A stretch of DNA of 64,000 nucleotides from Pseudeuparius sepicola (Eukaryota; Arthropoda; Insecta; Coleoptera; Anthribidae). Below, one piece after another: positions 33,808 to 44,983 of this stretch. A program made the position numbers and the translations under genes. Position 1 is the first letter of the stretch. Each line of letters opens with the position of its first letter. The notes beneath the pieces were generated by a model. The model worked only from the letters and a program-made list of their open reading frames with translations, had not been told where the DNA came from and ran no database searches. Location: positions 2,422,225-2,486,224 of the forward strand of contig OY987308.1 of the NCBI GenBank assembly GCA_963920635.1, read 5' to 3'.

Positions 33808-34879
33808 GAAACGCCTCGGGCAAGCGTCGCTGCCTCACGACGCCGTGGACATAGAAAACAGAAAAACCCAAAAATATTAGTCACACGAAGTCAATCCCCG
33901 ATATTAAGATACAAAACCACTCAAATATATCACCGATGGCAAAAATTCAACTAGATAAAAGCCGATGCCTCTGCGCGACTCGACACACACGAAGACGGGA
34001 GCAAACTCTCCTCAGGTCGGACCCTACCGGCCGATCGCTGGCAGGACCTACGTCATCCGACCAATCAGGTTTTAGCAAGACACGCATTTAATCAACTAAA
34101 CAGTATTTATGTTCAAATTATGCATCAACAGAACCGAAAAATCGAGTAATTCATAATGCAGATCTTTAACTACATACCTGCTGAAATGTAAACACACACT
34201 TGAATTTTCGCATTTTGAATATGCCAGGGTTCGAGGCTAGGCGAAAGTACACGGCCATTTCCGTATATGGCGCGCGAAAATTTGAATTATTTGAAATTTT
34301 AAAATTCGAAAAAGTGGTAATAAAATTGAATACAATGTTATAAATGAATTGAAACTGTACGAAGAATAAATTAGTTATTAAGTATGAGATATTATGAGAT
34401 ATGTTCGAAAAAACAAAATATAAAAAACGAGTAACGGATTTTGAAATGGAAAAATCCGTTACACCCTCAAGGCTTCACTTTTCCTATGTGATAGACTGTG
34501 ACATGCTGGGTCCCCTTATTTTAAAGAGTCCCCGATCTACTAGAACAAAGCTATATTAATAAATCTGTGTATAGAATTGGTTGTGGCTTGTTGTGATCTT
34601 TTGACATGAAAAACAGCTTTTATTTGAACACGTCAGCTACATGTTCCCCGTTGTGCACCACCACAACCATAACATTTCACGTTTATTCAAGCATAAAAAA
34701 TATATTAGCCGAGTACGTGATATAAACCATTCCCAGGATTTTCGCATTCCTACGGCCCTTCAGCCAGCTCAGCAGTTTTAGCATTCATATGGTGGACGCG
34801 CCGCGTTTTTAAACGCACAACGACAGGAAACAGTTTTGCAGAGGGCAGAAGGTCACCACGATCGCACAGTCCGTTTTAA
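33808..34879. other. Possible host sequence between repeats
   Basis: The first 270 bp are GC-richer and lack repeat matches. The rest is AT-rich. No ORF with known motifs. Near 34500-34545 is the right half of a possible large terminal inverted repeat matching 28225-28260. Confidence 0.35.
34040..34070 (-). promoter_or_regulatory. Possible promoter: CCAAT box and CRE-like site
   Basis: On the minus strand CTGATTGG (inverted CCAAT box) is followed within 10 bp by TGACGTA (CRE-like, 34049-34055), then GC-rich transcribed-looking sequence. It would drive transcription leftwards through 33808-34030. This is inference from motif spacing only. No TATA or start site is certain. Confidence 0.3.
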
Positions 34880-35566
34880 ACAGGGTGAGTCAGAATGTAC
34901 AGGGTGGTTCACTTTTATGTGGTAGGACTTTAACATTAGATAGAAGAAGATAATCTAAAATGAAAATTTTATATCAACATATATCGGGGAAAGCTTAGTT
35001 TCCGAGATACAGGGCGTTGAAGTGTTGGAAAAAATATGAAGTATTTTTTACACTGTCCGAACCAGTGGAGATATTTAAACCAAATTTGATGTGTAGTACC
35101 ACCTTTTTGACTACGATATTTAGTGATAATATGAAGGTCCTGAAATAACCAGTGGTGGAGTTATGGGTTTTCACTATCACTAAATTTAAAAAGTAATTAG
35201 TACGGACCTGTCTCACATCAACGTAAATTTTTTTTTCGTAAAGTTCTTTCAATTCTCTACAAAAAGTGTATCTTGACATTTTTTTGTATCTGCCACGGTT
35301 GTGTAGTAAATAAATTATTTCGTTTCCATCTCAGCCTTTTTTGCCTAAAAATGTGTTTTCTAAGATTATTGATAAATATCGCAAATAACAGAAATTAATT
35401 ATGGAACACTTATCGGATTCAGCTATTTTATTTTTAATTTTATGGAAACAATTTTAAAAATAAACTGGCACTTGGTTTGAGGTACATTACTTTTTACATT
35501 TTCACCGAAATGTGAGGAACTGGTTAAATAATAACGTATTTACCATACATTCTGACTCACCCTGTA
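34880..35566. mobile_element. Rosa-derived MITE with inverted internal segment
   Basis: Outer inverted ends ACAGGGTGAGTCAGAATGTA (left) and TACATTCTGACTCACCCTGT (right). Inside, 34898-35492 is nearly identical to 4802-5398 of the DD41D element. It is followed at 35494-35536 by a piece of the transposase region (ATGTGAGGAACTGGTTAAAT) in the opposite orientation to its order in the 4802-6076 copy. It is non-coding and non-autonomous. Confidence 0.75.
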
Positions 35567-35836
35567 TATACCCGTCGTTCCTACCTGGCATTTATTTCGG
35601 TCAGAACTTTATTTGCGACCGATAGTTTGGTCGTTCTTTCTGCTTGATATCTGTAACCGCCAAAGTCCATTTGTCATGACACTTCGAGCCATGCTAAGCC
35701 GCAGTCGGGCGAAGGCTTACGAATCCGGCTTACGTTTAATTGGATGACGTGTTGACCTGCTAAGCGGCAAAACCGCCTCTCAGGCGCCAGAAGCGCATAT
35801 TTCACAGAAAATCAGAAGTTTTCCTGTACCTATTGG
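35567..35836. other. Unassigned GC-richer segment
   Basis: 270 bp with several CG dinucleotides and no repeat match in the window. No ORF of note. Confidence 0.35.
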
Positions 35837-36958
35837 CACGGGCGTAGCCAAGGGGGGGTTTCGGGGGTTCAAACCCCCCCCCCCCCGAAATAAGCACAAT
35901 ATTACCTAATATTATACCGAAAAAATACGAGGAGTGAAGAGTTAAATTATTATTACGTTTGAATATATTATGTAGTAATAGTAGCGCCTAGCGCCATCTT
36001 TTGACGAGAGGCAGACGCAGTTGCAGCCGAACTATTTTGTATTGTAGGGACACTTTGCGTTGTTTCTCGATTATTCGCCACGCCCCTCGGTCGAAATGAG
36101 CGGAACTTTGTGGAAGTTCGTGGAAGTTTCTGGACGGCTACTGGGCTGCTATATAAGCGGCGCCGCGGCGCGTGACCGCGCTTACGGCAGTATTGTTCCA
36201 TGCGAACTCGAAGCGAATAAAAGTGAAAAGTGGTGAACGAATAGTGAAGAGAATTAAGTGTACCGTGTAAGTGAGTAATTTTAGTGCGCTGTTATTCGAT
36301 GACCTTGTTAAGGATAGATACGTGAATCATTATTACTGTCGAAAAATGGAGGGGAAAAAAGGAAGGGTGATAAACCTAAAGGTATGGACTACTGGAAAAA
36401 GTGGTGTAGTCAAGGTCAAGGGGTTTCTAATAAAGAAACAAATTTGGATTTAGCTATCAAAGCTTCAGCTACCTTGCATGCTGATAAGAAGACTGCCTAC
36501 CCCGAAATCTAGTTTGGAATGCCTAGATATGTGCGATAAAAACCTTTATCCTAATATTTACACATTACTACAAATCTTGGCTACCATTCCTGTATCCACT
36601 GCTACCCCAGAAAGGTCTTTCTCGAGCCTAAGGAGACTGAAAAACTATTTACGAAACACTACAAGTGAAAACAGACTTAATGGTTAATGAACATTCACTA
36701 TGGAACAGAAATTCATGCAGATGAAGTAGTGGATATATTTAAAAGAAAAAGCCGAAGATTTCTTCTTTAATGGTTTTAGATTTAGCGCAGAGGAACGAAA
36801 TTAATTTATCCATTTCATTTAAAGTTAAGAACTTTATAAATATGTCGTAGTTTTTCGGATGAATATATAGATATTAAATTTCATGTAAGTATATTTTTGT
36901 TGTTTTATTTACTTCTCAAACTAAACCCCCCCAAAACTAAATCCTGGCTACGCCCGTG
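35837..36958 (+). mobile_element. hAT element 1, copy 2 (1,122 bp), rearranged flanks
   Basis: It has complete ends CACGGGCGTAGCCAAGG and ATCCTGGCTACGCCCGTG. Its flanks (CCTATTGG left, TAGAAAAC right) do not match, unlike copies 1 and 3. The right flank is instead the reverse complement of the flank of the partial copy at 37947-38195 (GTTTTCTA). It has the same internal deletion as copies 1 and 3. Confidence 0.85.
36256..36770 (+). pseudogene. Internally deleted hAT transposase, copy 2
   Basis: Same remnants as copy 1 on the opposite strand. A 9-bp deletion after ENRLNG creates an in-frame stop in the dimerisation domain (36687), removing LALMNIHYGTEI and what follows. The catalytic domain is missing. 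Confidence 0.8.
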
Positions 36959-37480
36959 TAGAAAACAATAAGGTGAATGAGTTCATATGAAATCTAATAT
37001 GGCGGCCGCCCCAAGATGGCGGACTAAACTTCTTTACTACCCTCCTGGCATGGGCATCAAATAGGTACTAAAAAGTACAAAATAAAATAAAATATATAAA
37101 AACTTTTTAAAAACAAGTTTTTGTTTAAGCCATGACATGTACTAAAACGAATAAAATAAGTTTAGATTTTCGTTAAGATAATTCAATGCCAAATTGAGAC
37201 AAGTTTTTGTAAATTAAAAAGCGTGTCTAGCGAATTATAAAATAAATACATACTTTGGCAAGTATAGGTACTTGCTTATCAACCAATCACTGTCCAATAA
37301 AATTAATTGGTACCTACTTTTATGAACATTTCACACGACAAGCTTTTTGATTTACAGAAATTGTCGCAATTTGGCATTGAATTATCTTAACGAAAACCTA
37401 AACTTATTTTATTCGTCTTAGTACATGGCTTAAATAAAAGTTTGCTTTTAAAAAGGTTTTTATCTTTTATTTTATTTGTT
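36959..37480 (-). repeat. Family B copy 2, left part, inverted
   Basis: Reads as the reverse complement of the family B left part: TCATATGAAATCTAATATGG, GATGGCGG and the palindrome with AATAAAATAAGTTTAG (37080-37470). The right half of the same copy (38196 on) is in the opposite orientation, so an inversion has occurred at the hAT. Confidence 0.7.
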
Positions 37481-37946
37481 TCCATGATACTGCATCATGA
37501 TGCGGCACCATGTATAAACTAATATGGGCGGCACATGTACAAAAACTACAGCACCAGGCAAGCTTTGTTTAGAAAGATCAACGAGAACGTCCCATCCTTG
37601 TCTATCCGTCTTATTAGCTATAGTCTATCGCAGTCTTGATATTGTTGATAATGTTTGAGAAGAGTATGCTGCTGTATTGTATTAAATAATTATTTACATT
37701 GCGAGATGCGTAGGTAAGCACACTTTTTTGGCCGAGGAGGTTGTTTAATGGCCGTGTTGCGTCGTTTCTCAAAACTCTCTTCGAGGCCAAAAAGAGCTTA
37801 CGCATCGAGCAATGTATTACATTTTCCCTGCCACTAACAATTTCATATATTAGGTAGGTAAGTACTTTGAAATTAAATACACTATGGAGTAGATTGTGAG
37901 TAATAATCTTCAAAATAACCATTGTCCAATTATTACTAAAAATGAC
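37481..37946. other. Unassigned flank
   Basis: No repeat match found elsewhere. A short inverted pair occurs (GCGAGATGCGTAGGTAAGCA near 37700 and GCTTACGCATCGAGCAATGT near 37796), flanking TTTTGGCCGAGGAGG/CTTCGAGGCCAAAAAG. It could be a 120-bp hairpin. Confidence 0.4.
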
Positions 37947-38195
37947 CTAGGGGCGTGGCGAATAATCGAGAAACAACGCAAAGTGTCCCTACAATACAAA
38001 ATAGTTCGGCTGCAACTGCGTCTGCCTCTCGTCAAAAGATGGCGCTAGGCGCTACTATTACTACATATATTCAAACGTAATGATAATTTAACTCTTCACT
38101 CCTCGTATTTTTTCGGTATAATATTAGGTAATATTTTGCTTATTTCGGGGGGGGGGGTTTGAACCCCCGAAACCCCCCCCTTGGCTACGCCCGTG
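37947..38195 (-). mobile_element. hAT element 1, terminal fragment
   Basis: 249 bp equal to one end of the hAT (compare 15121-15332). It starts abruptly at GACCTAGGGGCG and ends with a complete terminus, TTGGCTACGCCCGTG, followed by GTTTTCTA. Confidence 0.85.
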
Positions 38196-38415
38196 GTTTT
38201 CTACCCGTCGAGCCCTGCTTTCATTTGATACTCATGTTGGATATCAAATAGGTAATCCGCCATCTTGGAGCGGCGGCCATTTTCAAAACATTACAATCTT
38301 GAGTATTGCATATTGCATTGTCACCGGAACTAAAGGTGTATGCAAAATTTCAAGAAGTGGATCTAGTTCAGCTTGCAAGATTTGACCTAAACAAACTAAA
38401 ATACGTACATATATA

Positions 38416-40025
38416 CACTCACCGGCACGAAAAACGGAGCACTTGCAATTTTTATTTAAAAAATGTGAAATTTTAATACTTTGCGATGGTTTATTATTAT
38501 AATAAGTTAAACGCAAACAACAACATGTTTTAAGTAATTTCTAATAACAATTGGGCGCTTTTTTTTAAATAAAAACTTTTGTTACAATTTAAAAAATTAG
38601 AACGATAAACCCACATTGGTCTTGTGGCAAAATGTCCTTAAATGAATCAAAACTTAAACGATTTTTGAGCAAAAACTAATGAGGAGCATTTTTAATAGCG
38701 GGTATTACCCCCGCGAGCTCGAATGATTCCATGCATTCTCCGTGGCATGCCTAAAATCAAATGGCGAATGTCCTCTTGAGGAATAAGGTCCCATTCCTCT
38801 AAAAGAGCTTGTTTCAACTGATTTATGGTTAAAGGAGCAGGAACACGACTTCGCATTCTTCGCCCAAGCATGTCCCAAACATGTTCAATCGGGTTCGCAT
38901 CTGGACTTAACGCTGGCCACCCCAAAACAGGAATGTTTACATCATTTAAATACTGTTGAGTGATTCTTGCGGTATGAGGTCTGGCATTATCATGCATCAG
39001 AAGAAAGTTATTTCCAATAAAATCAACATACGGGACAACAACATCTTGGAGAATTTCATCAATGTACCTGGCAGCAGTTAAGGAGCGTCTTGGAACGATG
39101 TACAACTCAGTGTGTGCCTCCAGAGAAATTCCAGCCCACACCATTACTGAACCTCCTTGGTATCCTACTCTAGGACTGAAGGTACATTCTGCAAAACGCT
39201 CTTGTGGTCTTCGCCATACTCTCTCGCGACCATCTGGAGATCGCAGGCTAAACCTGGACTCATCAGTAAATAAAATTCGCCCCCAATCATTTTCACCCCA
39301 GTGCTCATGATTTCTGGCAAACCGAAGTCGCGCAACACGATGACGCCTAAGAAGCTCTGGACCTGTTGCAGGTCTACGACTGGTAAGATTGGCTTCTCCA
39401 ATTCTTCGTCTAACTGTACGTTCGCTTACATTGGTATTCCGAACATGATGAAGTCTATTTCTGATTTCTACAGCTGTAGCACGACGATCTCGTAGACTTT
39501 GCAAGAGGATGAAGCGATCATCATGAGCGTTAGTTTTTCGTTGGGGACCAGTTCCAGGTCGTCTGGTGTAAGCTCTAGTTTCCAAAAAACGTGTATAAAT
39601 ACGGTGCACAGTGCTATTGGATACGGCATATTGTTGGGCAACATATCGCTCAGTTCTTCCGTCTTGAAGCAACGCAACAATAGCAGCCGCTGTTTCAGGA
39701 TTAACAGCCAAATTTTTACCTTAAATAAACGCAGTACAGCTTTGAACTGTTTCACTTCTTTAAACTCAGACTTGTCAAAACAATAAAAACAAAAGAAAAG
39801 TCATGGCCAACTAAGACTTGTGTACTTTTTAATTTTTGGAAATTTTTATTCAAAACAGTCTAGTCTTGCTTTTCAAATAAACGTTTGATTGTTGTTAGAT
39901 ATTACTTAAAACATGTTGTTGTTTGCTTTTAACTTATTATAATAATAAACCGCATTGCAAAGTATTAAAATTTTACATTTTTTAAATAAAAATTATAAGT
40001 GCTCCGTTTTTCGTGCCGGTGAGTG
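38416..40025 (-). mobile_element. Complete Tc1-like transposon (1,610 bp)
   Basis: Termini CACTCACCGGCACGAAAAAC and its inverse are flanked by TA (38414-38415 and 40026-40027). Terminal inverted repeats are about 140 bp and differ at only a few positions. One transposase gene fills the interior on the minus strand. It is inserted in family B, and its low TIR divergence suggests a recent arrival. Confidence 0.95.
38692..39711 (-). CDS. Tc1-like transposase, DD34E, start codon lost
   Basis: 339 uninterrupted codons ending in TAA. Residues about 1-110 hold two helix-turn-helix units (TERYVAQQYAVSNSTVHRIY and a second around 75-105) with a GRPR-like linker (RRPGTGPQRK, 50-59). The DDE domain follows: D150 in ILFTDESRF, D241 in LLMHDNARPH, E276 in NPIEHVWD, with exactly 34 residues between the last two, as in Tc1 (cut-and-paste into TA). 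Length is normal for the family. The first codon is TTG; an in-frame TAA lies four codons upstream, and the next ATG falls at residue 190, inside the catalytic domain. The gene is thus intact except for the initiator, probably an ATG-to-TTG change, unless a non-ATG start or upstream exon is used. Confidence 0.95.
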   Translation of the reverse strand: MAVNPETAAAIVALLQDGRTERYVAQQYAVSNSTVHRIYTRFLETRAYTRRPGTGPQRKTNAHDDRFILLQSLRDRRATAVEIRNRLHHVRNTNVSERTVRRRIGEANLTSRRPATGPELLRRHRVARLRFARNHEHWGENDWGRILFTDESRFSLRSPDGRERVWRRPQERFAECTFSPRVGYQGGSVMVWAGISLEAHTELYIVPRRSLTAARYIDEILQDVVVPYVDFIGNNFLLMHDNARPHTARITQQYLNDVNIPVLGWPALSPDANPIEHVWDMLGRRMRSRVPAPLTINQLKQALLEEWDLIPQEDIRHLILGMPRRMHGIIRARGGNTRY

Positions 40026-40075
40026 TACATAGCAAGTTAAATAAAGGCTTGTAAAAAATTTAGAATCTTTTCTTC

Positions 40076-40972
40076 ATCGATTTGATTTTGAAAATACACT
40101 GGACATTTTTTTGTTGAGTAGGTAACTGAATCTTGTTGAAGAAATTTTCAATTTTACCAGCATTGTTTTAATACAGTATCTTTTGTTTCAGGTGAGTTAC
40201 CAATTACATTTTTAAAATAAACAGTATAGTGGGTAAGTCTTGCATGGAATTGTAGATGATTTATTTCTCTTAATATCCCTAATATTTCACTATTATACAA
40301 CCCCGTATATTGTAAATATTCATATTAATATTAAACAAACTTTCTCGTTGAAAATGGCACAAAAATAATGACATTTAACGAGATTAAATCAAAACCACTA
40401 TAAATACGTAAACATACAATTAACAATAATTATTATTATAAAATATGGCACTTACTGTATGTAATTTGCAAACGTTAGTTACACTTTTATTCGTATATTA
40501 ATATTAAAACCAAAACCATGAAATTAATTACCGGTTGTGACAAATTACAAGCCATAAATGTTTGAATTATTGTTATTCAACCAAAGGCATACCATAAAAT
40601 CTAAAATCGAAAATAACATTGTACTTTTTTCTGAATTTTGTCATCTATAACTGTGTTCAAAAGGAATTGATAGCACAGGCGAGGTTCCAGGGCTATAAAA
40701 AATGATCGTAAACCATAGGGGGCGTTATTCTCTTTTATTTTCAATGTGTAAAATAGAAAAATTATCTTTAAAAATATGGTTATTGCCTATCAAATGAGTG
40801 GCGTATGCTGAATTTTGTTTTTTACTGTCAAAATCTCTTTCGCTGGGAGAAACAGAACCGAAAGTCTATTCTCATATTCATATTCTCCAGTTTCCTTTTT
40901 AATTTTTTAAGTTATCACCGGACACCCTGTATAACATAAAAATAATTCTTCTTCGAACCAGTAAAATCTATA
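40076..40972. other. No gene recognised
   Basis: AT-rich sequence. A MITE end (CGGACACCCTGTATA) occurs at 40919-40933. Nothing else that I could match. Confidence 0.45.
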
Positions 40973-41163
40973 TCACAAAATCAAGTACTTACTTATTCTT
41001 TGTTTGGTCTTGAGTTCGTCAAATATCTCCTCTGGAGATATGGGTATTTCAGGGTAAAGGAGTGTCAACCTATTCAGTCGGTTTTCGCTAATATTGTTTC
41101 TAATATAAATTTTTAAAATTTTCAGTTTTGAAAATGTTCCTTCTGGCGTGGCGGTGAACACTG
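40973..41163 (-). pseudogene. hAT transposase C-terminal fragment, third type
   Basis: The minus strand reads FTATPEGTFSKLKILKIYIR, then NNISENRLNRLTLL. It matches the hAT dimerisation pattern (.TATPERSFS.LK.LK.YLR....ENRLN.L.LL), with G-T replacing R-S. It is a different lineage from the copies at 14436 and 13466. No terminal repeats could be paired around it. Confidence 0.7.
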
Positions 41164-41433
41164 CAATTGTACAAGATATGTTTAGTAGGTTGTTTTGCCT
41201 AATTTACGGTTACGCGGTCACGTCACATTTTTATTTTTTCACGATGATCAAGTTTCCTTAATAATATTTTGACGTGAAAGCTCCAGAAAGGACACATTTT
41301 TAAGAAAAAAGTGGGAGAAAATGGCGAAAAAGATAAAAATCAAAGTAGGCCTAGACTTTTGAAATTTTGCAATTCTACTCAGTTTTTCATTCTGAACAAG
41401 TTTTTTTAATAACACTTTGTCGTAAAAAAATCC
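41164..41433. other. Unassigned
   Basis: Short AT-rich stretch before family A copy 2. No gene or repeat recognised. Confidence 0.4.
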
Positions 41434-41440
41434 CTAATAG

Positions 41441-44400
41441 CGTTGGGTGAAGATTTAAAAAGAGAATCTACGCCCATGGAACAGCGTGCCGATTTAAAAA
41501 CATCTCCGGAGCCCGCTGGCACCCTCTACATTCCGGACCAGAAATTAAAGCGGATCGATATCGAAAATCTTCTGGCATCTTCGCCGGAGCCATCTTGCGG
41601 CTAGCGGAAGTAACAATTATTCACAGTCGGTGTCGCTGACTCGAAAGCAAAGTCTAGAAAACAGCACACTGTTTTCTGGGGTATACTGGGATAGCTCGGT
41701 GGGAATTACAGATGGGACATTTCGAGTCTGGCAATATCTTGATTTTGACTTTTGACAGGGTTTTACTTGACATTAAGCCCTGGGAATTGGGCCTGGAGAA
41801 AGTGAAAGGTTAGAAAGCGATTTTGTGCGAATTTTGGAGCTGAAAGAATATTCTTGGGCAGTGACAGTAATCTGACAAGTTTATTTGTGATTTTTGAAGG
41901 CTAAACAATAAAGGTGGTAACCAAGGTAACGAGTTTGGACTGTGATTTTTGAGATTCATTACAATATTATTTGCCCCTTTCACTGCTCCCTTTCGCGACC
42001 AGAAATTTACTTGGGGAAAGGACCCGCCCAAATACACTTATTAAACAGGGGTATCATTCCATCCTTTTCCCTTTAATAGAAATCGTATATTACATCAACC
42101 ACACACGAGCAGAAAATACAGACACAAAATTTTATATTTCCAGCTCCATAGATGGTGTTTATTTTCAACGAGTACGTTGGGATCTATAGTAAACCCTAGA
42201 GCTGCGGGCGAGACTTCGAATTTTTTTTAGCCTTGAAACTCTTTTTACACATTGTGAAACTATTGACTAGTGGGGGACTATTATTATTGCCAAAACAAAT
42301 AACATACAGTGTGTCCAACTTTAAAACTGTACAAATCCGTAAAATCTTCATTTTTGGAGACAATCGCCCAAACTTTTTTTTGTTTGAAAGGCCTTCAAAA
42401 AGCGCTTCTTTTGACCGTCCCGTCATTTTCAAAATGCAAATCCAGGGCCGGCTGCGATTTTTTTATACCCTCGATTTTCACGAAAACCATTTAGCGATTT
42501 TTTTATTTAAAATCTGACCCCACAGCATTAATCAGAACACCCAAAAACCCCTTTACACCAAATTTGAATAAAAAATATACAGGGAGTTCCAATCTGCAGG
42601 GTGTCAAAGTTGAGCAAAATAGGACTTTTAAAGGTATCTGCCAAGTCAAGATTGCCATGGAATCCCCTCAAAACAGTTCAATGGTCTATAGGACCACTCA
42701 AGGTATTGGTGTGCAAAGGTCCAATACAAAATATACAGAGTATTCTTATCTGTGCCATCTCAAAATGCTGAATTTTTATGAAACTTTATATGGGTCATGA
42801 GTGCTGTAGAATCATTGAAAAAATATTGATAAACACAAAAGTAATGTATTTCTTTAAAATTCCTATTTTGCTCAAATTTGACACCCTGCAGAATAGAACT
42901 CCCTGTATATTTTTTATTCAAATTTGGTATATAGGGGTTTTGGGATGTTCTGATTAACGCTGTGCGGACAGATTTTAAATAAAAAAATCCCTAAATGGTT
43001 TTCGAGAAAATTGGGGGTATAAAAAAATGGTAGCCGGCCCTGGATTTGCATTTTGAAAATAGCAGGAAGGTCAAAAGAAGCGGTTTTTGAAGGCCTTTCA
43101 AACAAAAAAAGTTTAGGCGATTATCTCTAAAAATGAAGATTTTACGGATTTCTACAGTTTTAAAGTTGGACACCCTGTATAATAATTGTATATGCGTTAA
43201 AATGTTCTTACTTATATAATTTATTTATGTTGACAATATTTCTGGATTTGGTATTTAGGTATTTTTTTAATAAATGTGTTTTCTCATTTAACTATTTTAT
43301 TTTATTCCTCTCTGTCAAAAAATGTTCAAAGGTAATTCTGAATGAAAATGGGTAATTACTTTCTGGCGTGTTCAGTCAATACCTACTTAAAAAATCTCAA
43401 TTCCTACATGTAGGTACATACATAGTCAACAGTTTAAAAAATCCTTATTTACCTACTTTTACTATTTTTGTTTATATCACTAATAAAAGTAGCATTTCAT
43501 AAAACAGTGTTAGTTTTTTTTATTAAGAAATTCATTTTCGTCAATGTAATTTGAGCAAAAACTGCAAATTAAACAGTTATAGAGGGCAGGCCGTTACCTT
43601 GATTTAACTATAGAGAAAAATCAAACGGCAGAACATAAAAAACGCGATCACGTAAATTCAACAAAAGTGTCTACTTAAAACTGAACTTAGCACTTAGCAG
43701 CCAATTTTCTAGGAGCCAAAAATTTCAACGTTTATTTTTTGATGAATATTTTTCTTCATTCTCCGGTTTAATCTGCTTAGAAGGTTTAATAATAGTTACC
43801 CTTTCTACTTTATTTTTATCAAAATAAATTTGTGGAAATAAGGGCGAGGAAAATTTTTTGCTGCCAGAAAATCGGCTACTAACTTTACACCGGTTTAGTT
43901 AGGCACATTGTTTTTTAAATGTCTTCCGATATTTGGCCCCGCCTGTTTAAGTTTAAATAGTTACGAGCCGCCACTGATTAAGTGGTGTGGTATCATAGTT
44001 TGGCAGATATAAGCAATAATATCGTTTTAACAATGGCAGGCATTGTCCTAGCTAGCTAGCTTTTAAAATTGAGGGTACAGTTTACTCCGGCCTTGTTTTT
44101 TTCGACAAAAATACACCCTGTATACACTGTGTACTGATAGCAAAGTCTAGTATTCTCTAGACTTTGCTGATAGGTTCGGCCAATTATTGGGGCAACACCA
44201 AACAGAATGTCAACTTACAATTAGAATTTTTTTATCGTTTACACCCCTTGGGCACTGAATCGCCGGACACACAGTATATATTTTTATTAGTTACTTAAGC
44301 TAAAAAAATAAAAATAAATAACAACCTCTTTCTGTATTCAACATTTTTCCAGAAAAACGCCTAGGTACATTAAAAAATACTCCCTAATAGAGGGAAGGCA

Positions 44401-44983
44401 ATCAGTTTTTTCACTTTTCTCAAAGTTTTCATTTTGGACATATGTTTTGTTTTTCAAATCAACGTAAGAAATTGAAGCAACATAATGTAGATCACTATAT
44501 CCTAAAAAAGAGAATTTTAAAAATCTGCCAATCCGTTAAAATCGTCAAATATCAAACTGAAATACGCCCAACCCTGAATCTATTCCTAATTTTATAAAAG
44601 CCAAATCGTAGAATTATTTCACTGGCCCCTTCTCCCTTCTCCCCCCATGTCTATTTTTAGACTTGTTTGCCCCGCCCCGAACACAAACGAGCCTTTTGGA
44701 ATACGAAATTGTCGAGTACGAAATCTACCACTAATTATCGATTTTGTTAGAGTCATTGTAATTATCGAAAATAGATGGTGCTAAACAGTAGTACTGGACG
44801 AGAGCTAAATAGAAATAATAATACCGCTATACACCAGTAGATGGAGTTGGTGCGCGGAGGCGAATGACTACGATCATTGGAAAAAGTTTTAAATACAATC
44901 GAATATCCATAGTCCTTCGCCTCCAAAAGCGCTCGGCATTTTATCTGGATCCGTGAGAGGTCTTTTTAAACCTTCAGTCAACG
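41441..44983 (-). mobile_element. Family A element, copy 2 (3.5 kb), inverted
   Basis: Same element as 30395-33800 in opposite orientation. The two are nearly identical apart from about 140 extra bp around 41905-42050 and scattered substitutions. It is flanked by its own 7-bp duplication, CTAATAG (41434-41440 and 44984-44990). The distinct duplications show two separate insertions. Non-coding. Confidence 0.88.
42305..43179. repeat. Foldback N nested in family A copy 2
   Basis: Same foldback and same internal position as 32207-33081, ends TACAGTGTGTCCAACTTTAA and GTTGGACACCCTGTA. Confidence 0.8.

Larger units (their letters stand above)
38196..40075 (+). repeat. Family B copy 2, right part, with Tc1 insertion
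   Basis: 38196-38415 matches the 3' portion of family B (TTTCATTTGATAC, CGCCATCTTGGAGCGGCGGC, GTCACCGGAACTAAAGGTGT, CAGCTTGCAAGATTTGACCT). It continues after the Tc1 at 40026 (CATAGCAAGTTAAATAAAGG). Confidence 0.7.

Noticed and set aside
39062..39786. Several plus- and minus-strand ORFs of 64-95 codons within the Tc1 element
   Set aside because: They are antisense or out-of-frame shadows of the 339-codon transposase.
30395..44983. A segmental inverted duplication of host DNA
   Set aside because: Each copy has exact terminal repeats and its own 7-bp duplication (CAAAAAG, CTAATAG), so these are two transposon insertions.
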